DNA of 64,000 nt from positions 62,001 through 126,000 of the forward strand of contig NZ_QQTO01000023.1 in NCBI RefSeq assembly GCF_003351345.1. Reading direction: 5' to 3'. The translations under genes and the position numbers were made by a program. How positions within the stretch are numbered: position 1 is the stretch's first letter; each line of letters starts with the position of its first letter. Under the pieces are notes generated by a model. That model worked only from the letters and a program-made list of their open reading frames with translations. It made no database searches and was not told the origin of the DNA. This stretch comes from Allobosea caraganae (lineage in GTDB: Bacteria; Pseudomonadota; Alphaproteobacteria; Rhizobiales; Beijerinckiaceae). Positions 37,562 through 47,827 of this stretch are shown piece by piece.

Positions 37562-37660
37562 CCGTCATCCCGGCCGAAGCGCCGGGATCCATCGAAGGGC
37601 GTCGCACTTTGCGATGGATCCCGGAGCGTCGCGGCTTCGCCGCTTGTCCGGGATGACCCG
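37562..37660. repeat. Palindromic repeat, GTCATCCCGG family
   Basis: GTCATCCCGG (37564-37573) pairs with CCGGGATGAC (37648-37657), and inside it GGGATCCATCG pairs with CGATGGATCCC. The unit lies between gcvH and gcvPA. Sequences of the type GTCATCCCGG...GGATCCATCG are dispersed in many alphaproteobacterial genomes. Confidence 0.8.
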
Positions 37661-37663
37661 CGC

Positions 37664-38038
37664 TCAAAGGCTCTTCAGGTAGTCCTGGTATTCGGCCTCG
37701 CTCATCAGGCCGTCGAGCTCGGCGGCGTCCGTGAGCTTGATCTTGACGAACCAGCCCTTGCCAGCCGGGTCCTCGTTGACGGTACCCGGCGCAGCTTCCA
37801 GCTCGCTGTTGACCGCGACGACCTCACCGGAGACCGGGGCGTAGACCTCGGACGCAGCCTTGACGCTCTCGACCACGGCGGCCTCGCCGCCCTTGGCCAG
37901 CGCCTTGCCGATAGTGGGAAGCTCGACGAAGACGACGTCGCCGAGCTGGCCCTGGGCGTAGTCGGAAATGCCGACAGTGCCGGTGTCGCCCTCGATGCGG
38001 ATGTACTCGTGGTCCTTGGTGTAGCGGGTCTCGGCCAT
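37664..38038 (-). CDS. gcvH: Glycine cleavage system H protein
   Basis: A 124-residue lipoyl carrier that shuttles the aminomethyl group between GcvP, GcvT and the L-protein. The lipoylated lysine is in [20 protein letters not shown], and the start [20 protein letters not shown] is typical. Length is normal. It follows gcvT by 31 bases on the minus strand. Confidence 0.96.
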   Translation of the reverse strand: MAETRYTKDHEYIRIEGDTGTVGISDYAQGQLGDVVFVELPTIGKALAKGGEAAVVESVKAASEVYAPVSGEVVAVNSELEAAPGTVNEDPAGKGWFVKIKLTDAAELDGLMSEAEYQDYLKSL

Positions 38039-38069
38039 GGTCTCTCTCCGGAGCGGAATGGAAGGGGAA

Positions 38070-39218
38070 TCAGCGCTTGTAGCGGTTGGGCACGAAGGGC
38101 ATCGGCGCGACGGTCGCTGCCAGAGGCTTGCCGCGCACGATCAGGTCGAGGCGGGTGCCCGGCGCGGAATGAGCCTTGGCGACATAGCCCATGGCGCACG
38201 GGGCATTCAAAGTGGGGCCGAAGCCGCCCGAGGTGACTTTTCCGACGATCTCGCCTTCGGGCGTGGCGATCTCGGCGCCCTCGCGGGCCGGCGCCCGCCC
38301 CTCGGGCAGCAGGCCGACGCGGACGCGGGAGACGCCGTCAGCGAACTCGCGCTGGATGCGGGCCGCTCCCGGAAAACCGCCCTCCTCGCGCCGGCGCTTC
38401 TGGATCGACCAGGTCAGCGCCGCCTCGACGGGCGAGGTCGTGGTGTCGATGTCGTGGCCGTAGAGGCACAAGCCCGCTTCGAGCCGCAGCGAATCGCGCG
38501 CGCCGAGGCCGATCGGCTTGACGCGGGCGTCGAGCAGCAGTGCGTCCCAGATCTCGCCGATCTTGTTGGCGGCGGCGGAGATCTCGTAGCCGTCCTCGCC
38601 GGTATAGCCGGAGCGGCTGAGATTGGCCTTGATGCCGGCGACCTTCATGGTGCGGGCGGCCATGAAGCCCATCTCGGCGGCTTCCGGCGCCAGCGCGGCC
38701 AGAGCCTCGGCTGCCGCCGGCCCTTGCAGGGCGATGAGGCCGCGATGCTCGGCCTTGAGCAGCTTCACATTGGCGGGCAGGCGCGGCTCGATATGGGCGT
38801 AGTCGGCAATCTTGCAGGCGGCGTTGACCACCAGCAGCAGCGCGCCATCCTCCTCGGGATCGAGCGAGCGCGTCACCATCAGGTCGTCGAGGATGCCGCC
38901 TTCGTCGTCCAAAAGCTGCGAATAGCGCTGCTTGCCCGGCGCGAGGTTGAGAATGTCGGCCGGGATCAGCGCCTCGAGCGCGCGCGCCGTGGTCTCGTGG
39001 TCGGGGCCGATCAGGAAGGCCTGGCCCATATGCGAGACGTCGAAGAGCCCGGCCTTCTCACGCGTCCAGTTATGCTCAGTGAGGATGCCGCTCGGGTACT
39101 GCACCGGCATGTCGTAGCCGGCGAAGGGCACCATGCGGGCGCCGAGCATCACATGACGGGAATGCAGCGGGGTCTTCAGCAGCGCTTCCGCGCTTGCGGC
39201 ATCAGCTTCGGCTGCCAT
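38070..39218 (-). CDS. gcvT: Aminomethyltransferase (T protein)
   Basis: The 382-residue T protein, which transfers the methylene group from the H protein to tetrahydrofolate and releases ammonia. Family segments include [32 protein letters not shown] and [13 protein letters not shown]. It is the first gene of the gcv operon, directly behind the glycine riboswitch. A stretch of about 12 residues ([12 protein letters not shown]) precedes the family core. The order is gcvT-gcvH-gcvPA-DUF559-gcvPB. Confidence 0.95.
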   Translation of the reverse strand: MAAEADAASAEALLKTPLHSRHVMLGARMVPFAGYDMPVQYPSGILTEHNWTREKAGLFDVSHMGQAFLIGPDHETTARALEALIPADILNLAPGKQRYSQLLDDEGGILDDLMVTRSLDPEEDGALLLVVNAACKIADYAHIEPRLPANVKLLKAEHRGLIALQGPAAAEALAALAPEAAEMGFMAARTMKVAGIKANLSRSGYTGEDGYEISAAANKIGEIWDALLLDARVKPIGLGARDSLRLEAGLCLYGHDIDTTTSPVEAALTWSIQKRRREEGGFPGAARIQREFADGVSRVRVGLLPEGRAPAREGAEIATPEGEIVGKVTSGGFGPTLNAPCAMGYVAKAHSAPGTRLDLIVRGKPLAATVAPMPFVPNRYKR

Positions 39219-39267
39219 GGTGTCCCCTTCCAGAGTCGAGCGCGAGCCCCGGACGGAATGCCCGGAG

Positions 39268-39472
39268 CGCGCCCCCTCTGTCTTGGGACCTGAGAGATTT
39301 CCCCAACCGGCTTAAAGCCAGGCAGGTTACACCCGTCGGTGGGCGAGCCTTGCGAGCCCGCCGCTTTCCAGAGCGCCAATTCCCACGCGGTCCGTTTGCC
39401 TGAGCGTTTCCGGGGCGGTTGCGCCTTCGGCGCCGGCCTCGGATCGCTCCGAGCCCGGTCTCTCCCGCGGGG
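39268..39472 (-). promoter_or_regulatory. Tandem glycine riboswitch
   Basis: On the minus strand the leader of gcvT shows both glycine aptamers. The first runs from GCGGGAGAGACC (39469-39458) through GCGCCGAAGGCGCAACCGCC to GGAAACGCTCAGGCAAACGG. The second has CTCTGGAAAGCGG, CACCGACGGGTGTAACC, a GGCTTTAAGCC hairpin, then AAATCTCTCAGGTCCCAAGA and CAGAGGGGG. These are the conserved elements of the class. Glycine binding is expected to switch on the glycine cleavage genes. Confidence 0.95.
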
Positions 39473-39489
39473 ATGATGCGGCTTCTGCA

Positions 39490-39517
39490 CAGATACAAGA
39501 GACTGAGGCCCAGTCAA
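39490..39517 (-). promoter_or_regulatory. Promoter of the gcv operon
   Basis: On the minus strand, TTGACT (39517-39512) and TATCTG (39495-39490) are 16 bases apart. Transcription would start near 39484, about 12 bases before the first riboswitch helix, as expected. Confidence 0.55.
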
Positions 39518-39576
39518 CCGGACCGCTGCCTCTGTTCACGGCAAACACCAGCGCTTTTCGCGCCAGCGATGACGGA

Positions 39577-40197
39577 TCAGCGACGGCGCGCGCGCGCCGG
39601 GGTCGCGGCCCCGCCCTGGCTGAGGCCGACGATGATCTCGACATCGCCGCGGCCGGGCGGCACGACGATGCCGTCCTCGACATAGGTGAAGTCGGTGCCG
39701 CCCTGGCCGGCCGCGATCGAGCCGCCGACGCGGCCCGAACGGCGGGCGACGACGGTGGTGCCGCGCATGACCTGGGTGTTGAGCGTCGCCGAATAGGCGC
39801 CGGCGCCGCCGGCCGGGCCGAGCAGGACGCGGCCCTCGACGCCGACCTTGAGGCGGAAGCCGCCGCCGGGCCCGGTCGGCGTGCATTCGCGGGCGACGTT
39901 GAGGATCGAGATCTGGTGGCGCAGGCCGGCGCTGTCCTGGCCCGCCTGGGCGCGGATCGCGGCCCCGCCATCGGCGATGATCACCTGCGGGCAGACGAAA
40001 CCGGTGTCCTGCTCGTCATCCTTCGGCAACTGCTCGGCCGGCGGCGCTGATGTCGACTGGAACATCAGGACGTTCATCGTCCGCTGCATCGCGCTCGGCT
40101 CGCCCGTGGACGAGCTCGAAGAGCCGCAACCGGCGAGGCCAAGGCAGAGCAGGGAAGCGGCCAGCAGATGGGGCCGGCGGGACATCACGTCATTCAC
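39577..40197 (-). CDS. Conserved lipoprotein of unknown function
   Basis: A 206-residue protein with a lipobox: HLLAASLLCLGLAGC then a Ser-rich linker (SSSSS). The rest is predicted beta-rich and exported, with two more cysteines in FVCPQVIIADGG and ARECTPTGPGG that may pair. It ends in a basic tail ARARRR. I do not recognise a named family; homologues are hypothetical proteins of related bacteria. It overlaps the IalB gene by 4 bases (ATGA) and is probably co-transcribed behind it. Confidence 0.75.
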   Translation of the reverse strand: MNDVMSRRPHLLAASLLCLGLAGCGSSSSSTGEPSAMQRTMNVLMFQSTSAPPAEQLPKDDEQDTGFVCPQVIIADGGAAIRAQAGQDSAGLRHQISILNVARECTPTGPGGGFRLKVGVEGRVLLGPAGGAGAYSATLNTQVMRGTTVVARRSGRVGGSIAAGQGGTDFTYVEDGIVVPPGRGDVEIIVGLSQGGAATPARARRR

Positions 40198-40700
40198 GGC
40201 AAGCTCTCCACGCCGGGACCGAAGCCGGACAGCGAGACAGGAATGCCCACGCCCTCTTCCGGGGTCTGAAATACGATGAATGTGGCGCTTTTGCCGCCCT
40301 TGAGCTGGTTCAGCAAGGTATCGTCAATCACCACCTCGGCGACGCAGCCGGTCGTCAGGCAGCGCACGAAGCCGGCGCGGCCGATGTCCTTGTCGTCGAT
40401 CTTGAGGCCGAGGCCCGAGGGCAGCAGCACGCCGAGCGGCGCGACCACGCGCAAAAGCCGGCTCTTCTGATCGGCCGTCTTCAGTACGATGACGAGGAGC
40501 GTCAGGTTCGGCCGGTCCTCGGCCGCGACGTTCTGCACGAGCGCGCATTGCTCGGTCTTCGCGCCGGGCGGCACCTCGCAGCGCATCTGCCAGTCGCCAT
40601 GGGTCGCCTTCACGGCGCCCTGCGCAAATGCCCCGGTGGCCAGACAGGCCCCCGCGACCGCCAGCGCAGCCGCGACGACTGGTCGGATGATATTGCCCAT
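40194..40700 (-). CDS. IalB-family invasion-associated protein
   Basis: A 168-residue exported protein of the invasion-associated locus B family. The signal peptide (VVAAALAVAGACLATGAFAQ) is followed by THGDWQMRCE, the family hallmark, and paired cysteines in RCEVPPGAKTEQC and RCLTTGCV. Family members are periplasmic or outer membrane-linked; despite the name they occur widely in non-pathogens and have no agreed function. I chose the ATG at 40700 for the signal peptide. It is first in a two-gene operon with the lipoprotein. Confidence 0.85.
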   Translation of the reverse strand: MGNIIRPVVAAALAVAGACLATGAFAQGAVKATHGDWQMRCEVPPGAKTEQCALVQNVAAEDRPNLTLLVIVLKTADQKSRLLRVVAPLGVLLPSGLGLKIDDKDIGRAGFVRCLTTGCVAEVVIDDTLLNQLKGGKSATFIVFQTPEEGVGIPVSLSGFGPGVESLP

Positions 40701-41013
40701 CCCCGCGAATCCTCCAAACCGGCAACCAAAGCCGGACACCGCCCCCAAGCGAATTGCGTTGGGACCATGCAGGCCTTGTCCTGTCAAGGCGATAGCACCC
40801 GTGAGGCCCAACTGAACAAGTGCAAGGCCTCGCGCGATTATGCCGCACGAGATGCAGGGACGGCTCGCATTGCCCCTCTGGCGCAAGCGTGATCTTTGAT
40901 TTATCGCAATGCCGAACAACGAGGCAGGCCGAAGGGCCACGCCTCGTCGCGCGTGGCCGTCAGGAGACAAGGACGGCGGCCATGACGAGCGTCACAGGAG
41001 CTATGTCGGACCG
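40701..41013. other. Divergent intergenic region upstream of coxB
   Basis: About 313 bases that should contain the divergent promoters of the IalB gene and of the cytochrome c oxidase operon. A small hairpin CCTTG-TCCTGT-CAAGG lies near 40773-40788. TTGATTTATCGCAA at 40896-40909 weakly resembles half of an FNR-type box. No convincing -35/-10 pair or gene was found. Confidence 0.4.
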
Positions 41014-41901
41014 ATGCGATTTCTGAGCAGGACCCTTGCAACCGTGGCCGCCGCGGCCCTTGCCGTCGGCGTGGCGTCGCTCCTTCCTGAAAGCGCCCTT
41101 GCCGGAACCGGCATGCCGAGCGACTGGCAGATGAACCTTCAGGGTCCCGCGACCGAGGTCGCGGAATACATCCACTGGTTCCACGACTGGCTCAACGTCA
41201 TCATCTTCATCATCTCGATCTTCGTGCTCGGCCTGCTGATCTACGTGGCCTGGCGCTTCAACGAGAAGGCCAACCCGGTCCCCTCGAAGACGACGCACCA
41301 CGCGCTGCTCGAAGTGGCCTGGACGGTCATCCCGGTCCTGATCCTGGTCGTGATCGCCATCCCGTCCTTCCGCCTGCTCAAGCTCCAGCTTGAGATCCCG
41401 CAGGCCGACCTCACCGTGAAGGTGACCGGCAAGCAGTGGTACTGGTCCTACGAGTACCCGCAGGAGGGCGCCGCCGCCTTCGGCTTCGATTCGCTGATGC
41501 TCGACGAGAAGCAGCGCGCCGAGGCGATCTCCAGCAACAAGATCGCCGCCGCCGAGGCGCCCCGCCTGCTCGCCGTCGACAACGAGGCCGTGGTCCCGGT
41601 CGGCAAGGTCGTGCGCGTCCAGGTCACCGGCGCCGACGTGATCCACAAGTTCACCGTGCCGTCCTTCGGCATCAAGATCGACGCGATCCCGGGCCGCCTG
41701 AACGAGACCTGGTTCCGCGCCGACCGCGAAGGCATCTATTACGGCCAGTGCTCGTTCATCTGCGGGCAGAACCACTCCTACATGCCGATCGCGTTCCGCG
41801 TCGTCAGCGCCGAGCGCTATGCGGCCTGGCTCGCCGAATCGAAGCAGAAATTCGCCAATGCGGGCGACGCGACCGGCAAGGTCGCCGCCGCGGCGCAGTG
41901 A
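41014..41901 (+). CDS. coxB: Cytochrome c oxidase subunit II (aa3)
   Basis: A 295-residue subunit that receives electrons from cytochrome c at the CuA centre. A signal peptide (RTLATVAAAALAVGVASLL) is followed by two membrane helices and a cupredoxin domain. CuA ligands are in GQCSFICGQNHSYMP (Cys-x3-Cys, His, Met) and VTGADVIHKF, and the aromatic electron entry patch is in GKQWYWSYEYP. I chose the ATG at 41014, 35 codons inside the longest possible frame, for the signal peptide. It heads the aa3 operon. Confidence 0.96.
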   Translation: MRFLSRTLATVAAAALAVGVASLLPESALAGTGMPSDWQMNLQGPATEVAEYIHWFHDWLNVIIFIISIFVLGLLIYVAWRFNEKANPVPSKTTHHALLEVAWTVIPVLILVVIAIPSFRLLKLQLEIPQADLTVKVTGKQWYWSYEYPQEGAAAFGFDSLMLDEKQRAEAISSNKIAAAEAPRLLAVDNEAVVPVGKVVRVQVTGADVIHKFTVPSFGIKIDAIPGRLNETWFRADREGIYYGQCSFICGQNHSYMPIAFRVVSAERYAAWLAESKQKFANAGDATGKVAAAAQ

Positions 41902-41912
41902 ACCGAACCTGA

Positions 41913-43601
<1,689 letters not shown>

Positions 43602-43747
43602 GACGAGAATTCGGCGGCGGGCTTCGTTGCCCGCCGCCGCCTCTCTCCCGAGCGCCTCATCCGAGGCTTTCCGGAGACGGGCGGCCCAGCTGCTCCTGAG
43701 TTTACCCGGCCCATACGGCCGCCGACGGAAGTGAAACGACAGAACCG

Positions 43748-44773
43748 ATGTCCGCTGCGTTCGACAGGCTTGACCCCCGCTCCGACGGCGTCGCGCTGAC
43801 CTCCAGCGGCGAGGCGCGCGACTTCTTCGAGCTGCTCAAGCCGCGCGTGATGTCGCTGGTGATCGTGACGGCGCTGGCCGGCATGGCGACCGCGCCGGGC
43901 TCGGTGCATCCGGTGATCGCCCTCGCCTCGCTCCTGGCGATCGCGGTCGGCGCCGGCGCGTCGGGCTGCCTCAACATGTGGTACGATGCCGATATCGACG
44001 CGCTGATGAGCCGCACGGCCAAGCGCCCGATCCCGTCCGGCCGCATCCTGCCCTCGGAGGCGCTCGCCTTCGGCCTGACCCTGTCGATCGGCTCGGTCCT
44101 GGTGCTCGGCCTCGTCGCCAACCTGCTGGCGGCGGGCATGCTGGCCTTCACCATCTTCTTCTACGCCGTCGTCTACTCGATGTGGCTGAAGCGCTGGACG
44201 CCGCAGAACATCGTCATCGGCGGCGCGGCCGGCGCCTTCCCGCCCATGATCGGCGAGGCCGTGGTCACCGGCGATTTCGGCATGCACTCGCTCGTGCTCT
44301 TCGCCATCATCTTCCTGTGGACGCCGCCGCATTTCTGGGCGCTCGCGCTGGTGAAGTCGGCCGACTACGCCCGCGCCGGCATCCCGATGCTGCCCAACGT
44401 CGCCGGCCCGGCCGCGACCCGCCGGCAGATCGTCGCCTATTCGCTGGTGATGGCGCCGGTCGCCGTGCTGCCGGCGCTGATGGGCTTTGGCGGCTGGCTC
44501 TACCTCGTCGTCTCCGTCGTGACCGGGCTGATGATGATCGGGCTGGCGCTGCGCGTGCTGGTCCGGACCGAGGGCGAGCCGGCGAAGAAGGCGGCCTATG
44601 CCCTGTTCGGCTTCTCGATCCTCTACCTCTTCCTGCTCTTCGCCGTGCTGCTGGTCGAGAACGGGCTTGGCCTGAAATGGCCGCTGCCGGTCTACTACAC
44701 GCTCGGTGGCAGCATGCCGCTGGCCGAGGGTGCGCTCGAACTCTTCCGGGCCCTGCCCAAGGTGCTGGGATGA
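43748..44773 (+). CDS. ctaB: Protoheme IX farnesyltransferase (haem O synthase)
   Basis: A 341-residue, nine-helix UbiA-family prenyltransferase that adds a farnesyl group to haem B, the first step to haem A. The Mg/diphosphate motif is [20 protein letters not shown], and the second conserved region is [13 protein letters not shown]. It lies between coxA and coxF, so haem supply is co-expressed with the oxidase. Its stop overlaps the coxF start (ATGA). Confidence 0.95.
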   Translation: MSAAFDRLDPRSDGVALTSSGEARDFFELLKPRVMSLVIVTALAGMATAPGSVHPVIALASLLAIAVGAGASGCLNMWYDADIDALMSRTAKRPIPSGRILPSEALAFGLTLSIGSVLVLGLVANLLAAGMLAFTIFFYAVVYSMWLKRWTPQNIVIGGAAGAFPPMIGEAVVTGDFGMHSLVLFAIIFLWTPPHFWALALVKSADYARAGIPMLPNVAGPAATRRQIVAYSLVMAPVAVLPALMGFGGWLYLVVSVVTGLMMIGLALRVLVRTEGEPAKKAAYALFGFSILYLFLLFAVLLVENGLGLKWPLPVYYTLGGSMPLAEGALELFRALPKVLG

Positions 44774-44940
44774 GTGGAAACCCGCAACGCCCGACGCCGC
44801 CGGCCTTCTCGCCGGAGGACATGGCGCGGCGCCGGCGCCGCTCGATCGCGCTGGCGCTGGTGCTCGGCGCGCTCGTGGTGTTCTTCTTCGTGGTCACGCT
44901 GGTGAAGACCGGCCCCGCCATCATGAACAGGCCGCTGTGA
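44770..44940 (+). CDS. coxF: CoxF small membrane protein
   Basis: A 56-residue protein of the CoxF type found between ctaB and ctaG in alphaproteobacteria. It has a hydrophilic, Arg-rich start ([12 protein letters not shown]) and one membrane helix, [20 protein letters not shown], ending [11 protein letters not shown]. Both ends overlap neighbours (ATGA with ctaB, 1 base with ctaG). Its contribution to oxidase assembly is not well defined. Confidence 0.85.
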   Translation: MSGNPQRPTPPAFSPEDMARRRRRSIALALVLGALVVFFFVVTLVKTGPAIMNRPL

Positions 44941-45533
44941 TGAGCGCGATCCCCTCCTCCCAGGCAGCGAAAGTCAGGCGCACCGCGCTGATCTGCGCCG
45001 GCGTCGCCATGGGCATGACCGGGCTCGCCTTCGCCTCGGTGCCGCTCTACGACCTGTTCTGCAAGGCGACCGGCTTCGGCGGCACGCCGATGGTCGGCAC
45101 GGCTGCGACGGGCACGGTCCTCGATCGCAAGATGACGGTGCGCTTCGACGCGAATGTCTCGCCCGGCCTCGGCTGGCGCTTCGAGGCGGAGAGCCCGGAG
45201 ATCAACTTCCGCGTCGGCCTGACGCAGACGGTGTTCTACAAGATCACCAACACGATGAACCGCGCCTCGACCGGCATCGCGACCTTCAACGTCACGCCGA
45301 CGCAGGCGGCCGCCTATTTCGTCAAGATCCAGTGCTTCTGCTTCACCGAGCACACGCTGCAGCCGGGTGAAACGATGGAAGCGCCGGTCGTGTTCTACGT
45401 CGATCCGGAGATCGCGCAGAACCGCGATCTCAACGGCGTCAATTCACTGACATTGTCCTATACCTACTTTCCGTCCAAGAACGGCCAGCCGGTCGCGGAG
45501 AGCAAGGGTGACGCGGGCAAGTCGAACTTATAA
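44940..45533 (+). CDS. ctaG: Cytochrome c oxidase assembly protein CtaG (Cox11)
   Basis: A 197-residue copper chaperone that delivers copper to the CuB site of subunit I. One N-terminal membrane helix (ICAGVAMGMTGLAFASVPLY) anchors a periplasmic domain with the copper-binding pair in KIQCFCFTEHTL. The YDLFCKATGFGGT segment is also diagnostic. It starts 1 base inside the coxF stop codon. Confidence 0.95.
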   Translation: MSAIPSSQAAKVRRTALICAGVAMGMTGLAFASVPLYDLFCKATGFGGTPMVGTAATGTVLDRKMTVRFDANVSPGLGWRFEAESPEINFRVGLTQTVFYKITNTMNRASTGIATFNVTPTQAAAYFVKIQCFCFTEHTLQPGETMEAPVVFYVDPEIAQNRDLNGVNSLTLSYTYFPSKNGQPVAESKGDAGKSNL

Positions 45534-45589
45534 GAGCTGCGCCAGCACCAAGCGCTGAGCAGCAGAGTCGGACGCGGAGACACAGTACG

Positions 45590-46456
45590 ATGGCCGGGGC
45601 CCATACGAAGCACCACGACTACCACCTCGTCGATCCGAGCCCGTGGCCGATCGTCGGCGCCACCAGCGCGACGATCATGGCGATCGGCGCGGTGATGTGG
45701 ATGAAGGCGCTGCTGATCGGCGGCATGAAGCTCGGCCCGATGGTGTTCTTCGCCGGCCTGCTCGGCGTGCTCTACACCATGCTGTCCTGGTGGATGGACG
45801 TCGTCCGCGAAGCCGAGCACGAGGGTCACCACACCCGCGTCGTCCAGCTGCACCACCGCTATGGCATGCTGATGTTCATCGCCTCCGAGGTGATGTTCTT
45901 CGTCGCCTGGTTCTGGGCCTTTTTCGACGCCAGCCTGTTCAGCTACGAGCCGATCAACTTCCTGCGCCACGACTTCACCGGCGGCACCTGGCCGCCGAAG
46001 GGCATCGAGACCTTCGATCCCTGGCACCTGCCACTGCTCAACACGCTGATCCTGCTGACCTCCGGCACGACCGTGACCTGGGCGCACTACGCGCTGATCC
46101 AGGGCGACCGGACCGGCCTGAAGCAGGCGCTCTGGCTCACGGTGATCCTCGGCATCCTGTTCACACTGACCCAAGCCTACGAGTACTCGCACGCCACCTT
46201 CGCCTTCAGCGGCCATATCTACGGCGCGACCTTCTTCATGGCGACCGGCTTCCACGGCGCGCATGTGATCATCGGCACGATCTTCCTGGCGATCTGCCTG
46301 TACCGGGTCTATCTCGGCCACTTCAAGCCGGACCAGCATCTCGGCTTCGAGTTCGCCGCCTGGTACTGGCACTTCGTCGATGTGGTCTGGCTGTTCCTGT
46401 TCGCCGCCATCTACGTCTGGGGCGCCGGTGGTGGCGTCGCAGCCGGCGCTCACTGA
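45590..46456 (+). CDS. coxC: Cytochrome c oxidase subunit III (aa3)
   Basis: A 288-residue, seven-helix subunit that stabilises the oxidase. Conserved blocks are KHHDYHLVDPSPWPIVGA, FIASEVMFFVAWFWAFFDAS, the acidic residue in TGFHGAHVIIG and WYWHFVDVVWLFLF at the C-terminus. It closes the structural part of the operon; a composite palindromic repeat begins within its last codons. Confidence 0.96.
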   Translation: MAGAHTKHHDYHLVDPSPWPIVGATSATIMAIGAVMWMKALLIGGMKLGPMVFFAGLLGVLYTMLSWWMDVVREAEHEGHHTRVVQLHHRYGMLMFIASEVMFFVAWFWAFFDASLFSYEPINFLRHDFTGGTWPPKGIETFDPWHLPLLNTLILLTSGTTVTWAHYALIQGDRTGLKQALWLTVILGILFTLTQAYEYSHATFAFSGHIYGATFFMATGFHGAHVIIGTIFLAICLYRVYLGHFKPDQHLGFEFAAWYWHFVDVVWLFLFAAIYVWGAGGGVAAGAH

Positions 46457-46562
46457 GCATGTTCCGCAAAAGTGGAATGCACTTTTGCGATCAGAACATG
46501 CTCCATAGTTGAGTGGCGCGAATTCCTGTCGTTCGGCCGTTCCGGCCGAACGGAAAGCGCGC
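46455..46562. repeat. Composite two-hairpin repeat, copy B
   Basis: The 49-base hairpin I (46455-46503: GAGCATGTTC/GAACATGCTC outside, CGCAAAAGTG/CACTTTTGCG inside) is followed by hairpin II GTTCGGCC-GTTCC-GGCCGAAC (46531-46551) and AAAGCGCGC. Order, orientation, spacing and linker GCGCGAATTC match copy A at 2343-2452. It begins in the coxC stop codon. Confidence 0.85.
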
Positions 46563-46583
46563 GCCTGGCCGCAGGACTCATTC

Positions 46584-46609
46584 GAAAGGCGGCCGCAAGG
46601 CCGCCTTTC
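46584..46609 (+). terminator. Stable GNRA hairpin between coxC and the DUF983 gene
   Basis: GAAAGGCGGCC and GGCCGCCTTTC form an 11-bp perfect stem closed by a GCAA tetraloop. There is no T tract, and the AAGGAG ribosome-binding site of the next gene starts 6 bases after it, so it may be an mRNA-stability or translation-modulating structure rather than a true terminator. Confidence 0.45.
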
Positions 46610-46627
46610 GTGCTTAAGGAGACGTAC

Positions 46628-47002
46628 ATGGCCGACTGGCACGGGACCTCGCCCTCGCCCTATTCGACCGGGCTGGCCGGCCGCTGCCCGCGCTGCGGCG
46701 AGGGCAAGCTTTTCGACGGCTACCTGAAGGTGCGCCCGCGCTGCGCCGCCTGCGGGCTCGACTTCGCCTTCGCCGATTCGGCCGATGGCCCGGCCGTGTT
46801 CATCATGCTGATCGCCGGCTTCCTGGTGCTGGGCCTGGCGCTCTATGTCGAGATCGCCTACGAGCCGCCGATCTGGCTGCACCTGGCAATGTGGCTGCCG
46901 CTGGCCGTGATCGTCTGCCTCGCCCTGCTCCGGCCGATGAAGGGGCTCGCGGTCTCCCTGCAATACGCCAACAAGGCCGGGCAAGGCAGGCTGGACAGGT
47001 GA
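46628..47002 (+). CDS. DUF983 membrane protein
   Basis: A 124-residue protein with a zinc-ribbon-like start, GRCPRCGEGKLF and RCAACGLDF, followed by two membrane helices (FIMLIAGFLVLGLALYVEIA and LHLAMWLPLAVIVCLALL). DUF983 proteins regularly lie in aa3 oxidase operons between coxC and SURF1, as here, and may aid oxidase assembly, which is inference. A good AAGGAG ribosome-binding site precedes it and its stop overlaps the next start (GTGA). Confidence 0.88.
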   Translation: MADWHGTSPSPYSTGLAGRCPRCGEGKLFDGYLKVRPRCAACGLDFAFADSADGPAVFIMLIAGFLVLGLALYVEIAYEPPIWLHLAMWLPLAVIVCLALLRPMKGLAVSLQYANKAGQGRLDR

Positions 47003-47766
47003 GCGCCATCGACACGCCCGCGCGGCCGCGCCTGCTGCTGCCCGCCATCCTGACCATCGCCGGGACGCTGGTCCTGTGTGTGCTCGGCATCTGGCAGCTC
47101 GAGCGCATGGGCGAGAAGCACGCCTTCATCGAGCGCCTCACCACCCAGGCCATGGGCCAGCCTGTGCCAGTGCCGGCCTCGTCGAGCTGGGCCGCGCTCG
47201 ACCCCGCCAAGCTCGACCTCACCCATGTGACGGCCAATGGCAGCTTCGTCGACGGCCCAGTCGCCGGGGTGCGCACCACGATCGCCGCCGGCCCTCCCGG
47301 CACGCGCCAGCTCTCGGGCTTCGGCCGCTGGATCTTCCAGGGCTTCAAGCTGGAGGATGGCGGCACGATCCTGGTCAATCGCGGCTTCGTGCCGGAGAGC
47401 CGCTTCAGCGAGATCAAGCCGGCGACAGGGCCGGCCAAGATCAACGGCTTCCTGCGCGCGCCCGAGGCGCGAAACAGCTTCACGCCGGCCGACCTCCCGG
47501 CCAACCGCGAGTTCTATACGCGCGACCCCGGTGGAATCGCGGCCTCGCTCGCCCTGCCGCCGGCGCCGTTCTACCTGGAGGCGGAGCGCCAGGGCGACGG
47601 CCTGACGCCGCCGGCCGGCGTCGACGTCAAGGAGCTGATCGAGCGCATTCCGGACAACCACCTGCAATATGCGTTGACCTGGTTCGGGCTGGCGCTGACG
47701 CTGATCGGCGTGTTCACGGCCTTCGCCTGGCAGGGGCGGCGCAAGCCGGCAACCGGCGCACCGTAA
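46999..47766 (+). CDS. SURF1-family cytochrome oxidase assembly protein
   Basis: A 255-residue Shy1/SURF1 protein thought to help insert haem a into subunit I. It has the usual two terminal membrane helices (LLLPAILTIAGTLVLCVLGI and YALTWFGLALTLIGVFTAFA) with a periplasmic domain containing WQLERMGEKHAFIERL, ILVNRGFVP and the ending IPDNHLQYALTWFGLA. The GTG start at 46999 overlaps the DUF983 stop codon. Confidence 0.92.
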   Translation: MSAIDTPARPRLLLPAILTIAGTLVLCVLGIWQLERMGEKHAFIERLTTQAMGQPVPVPASSSWAALDPAKLDLTHVTANGSFVDGPVAGVRTTIAAGPPGTRQLSGFGRWIFQGFKLEDGGTILVNRGFVPESRFSEIKPATGPAKINGFLRAPEARNSFTPADLPANREFYTRDPGGIAASLALPPAPFYLEAERQGDGLTPPAGVDVKELIERIPDNHLQYALTWFGLALTLIGVFTAFAWQGRRKPATGAP

Positions 47767-47827
47767 AATTTTGCCGAAAGCCGCCGCCGGGCCTATAGCA
47801 ACAGACACCATCACCGAGAGCGACGCC

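Noticed and set aside
40896..40909. FNR-type box TTGATTTATCGCAA before coxB
   Set aside because: Only the left half matches TTGAT-N4-ATCAA; the right half matches 3 of 5 bases, which is expected by chance.
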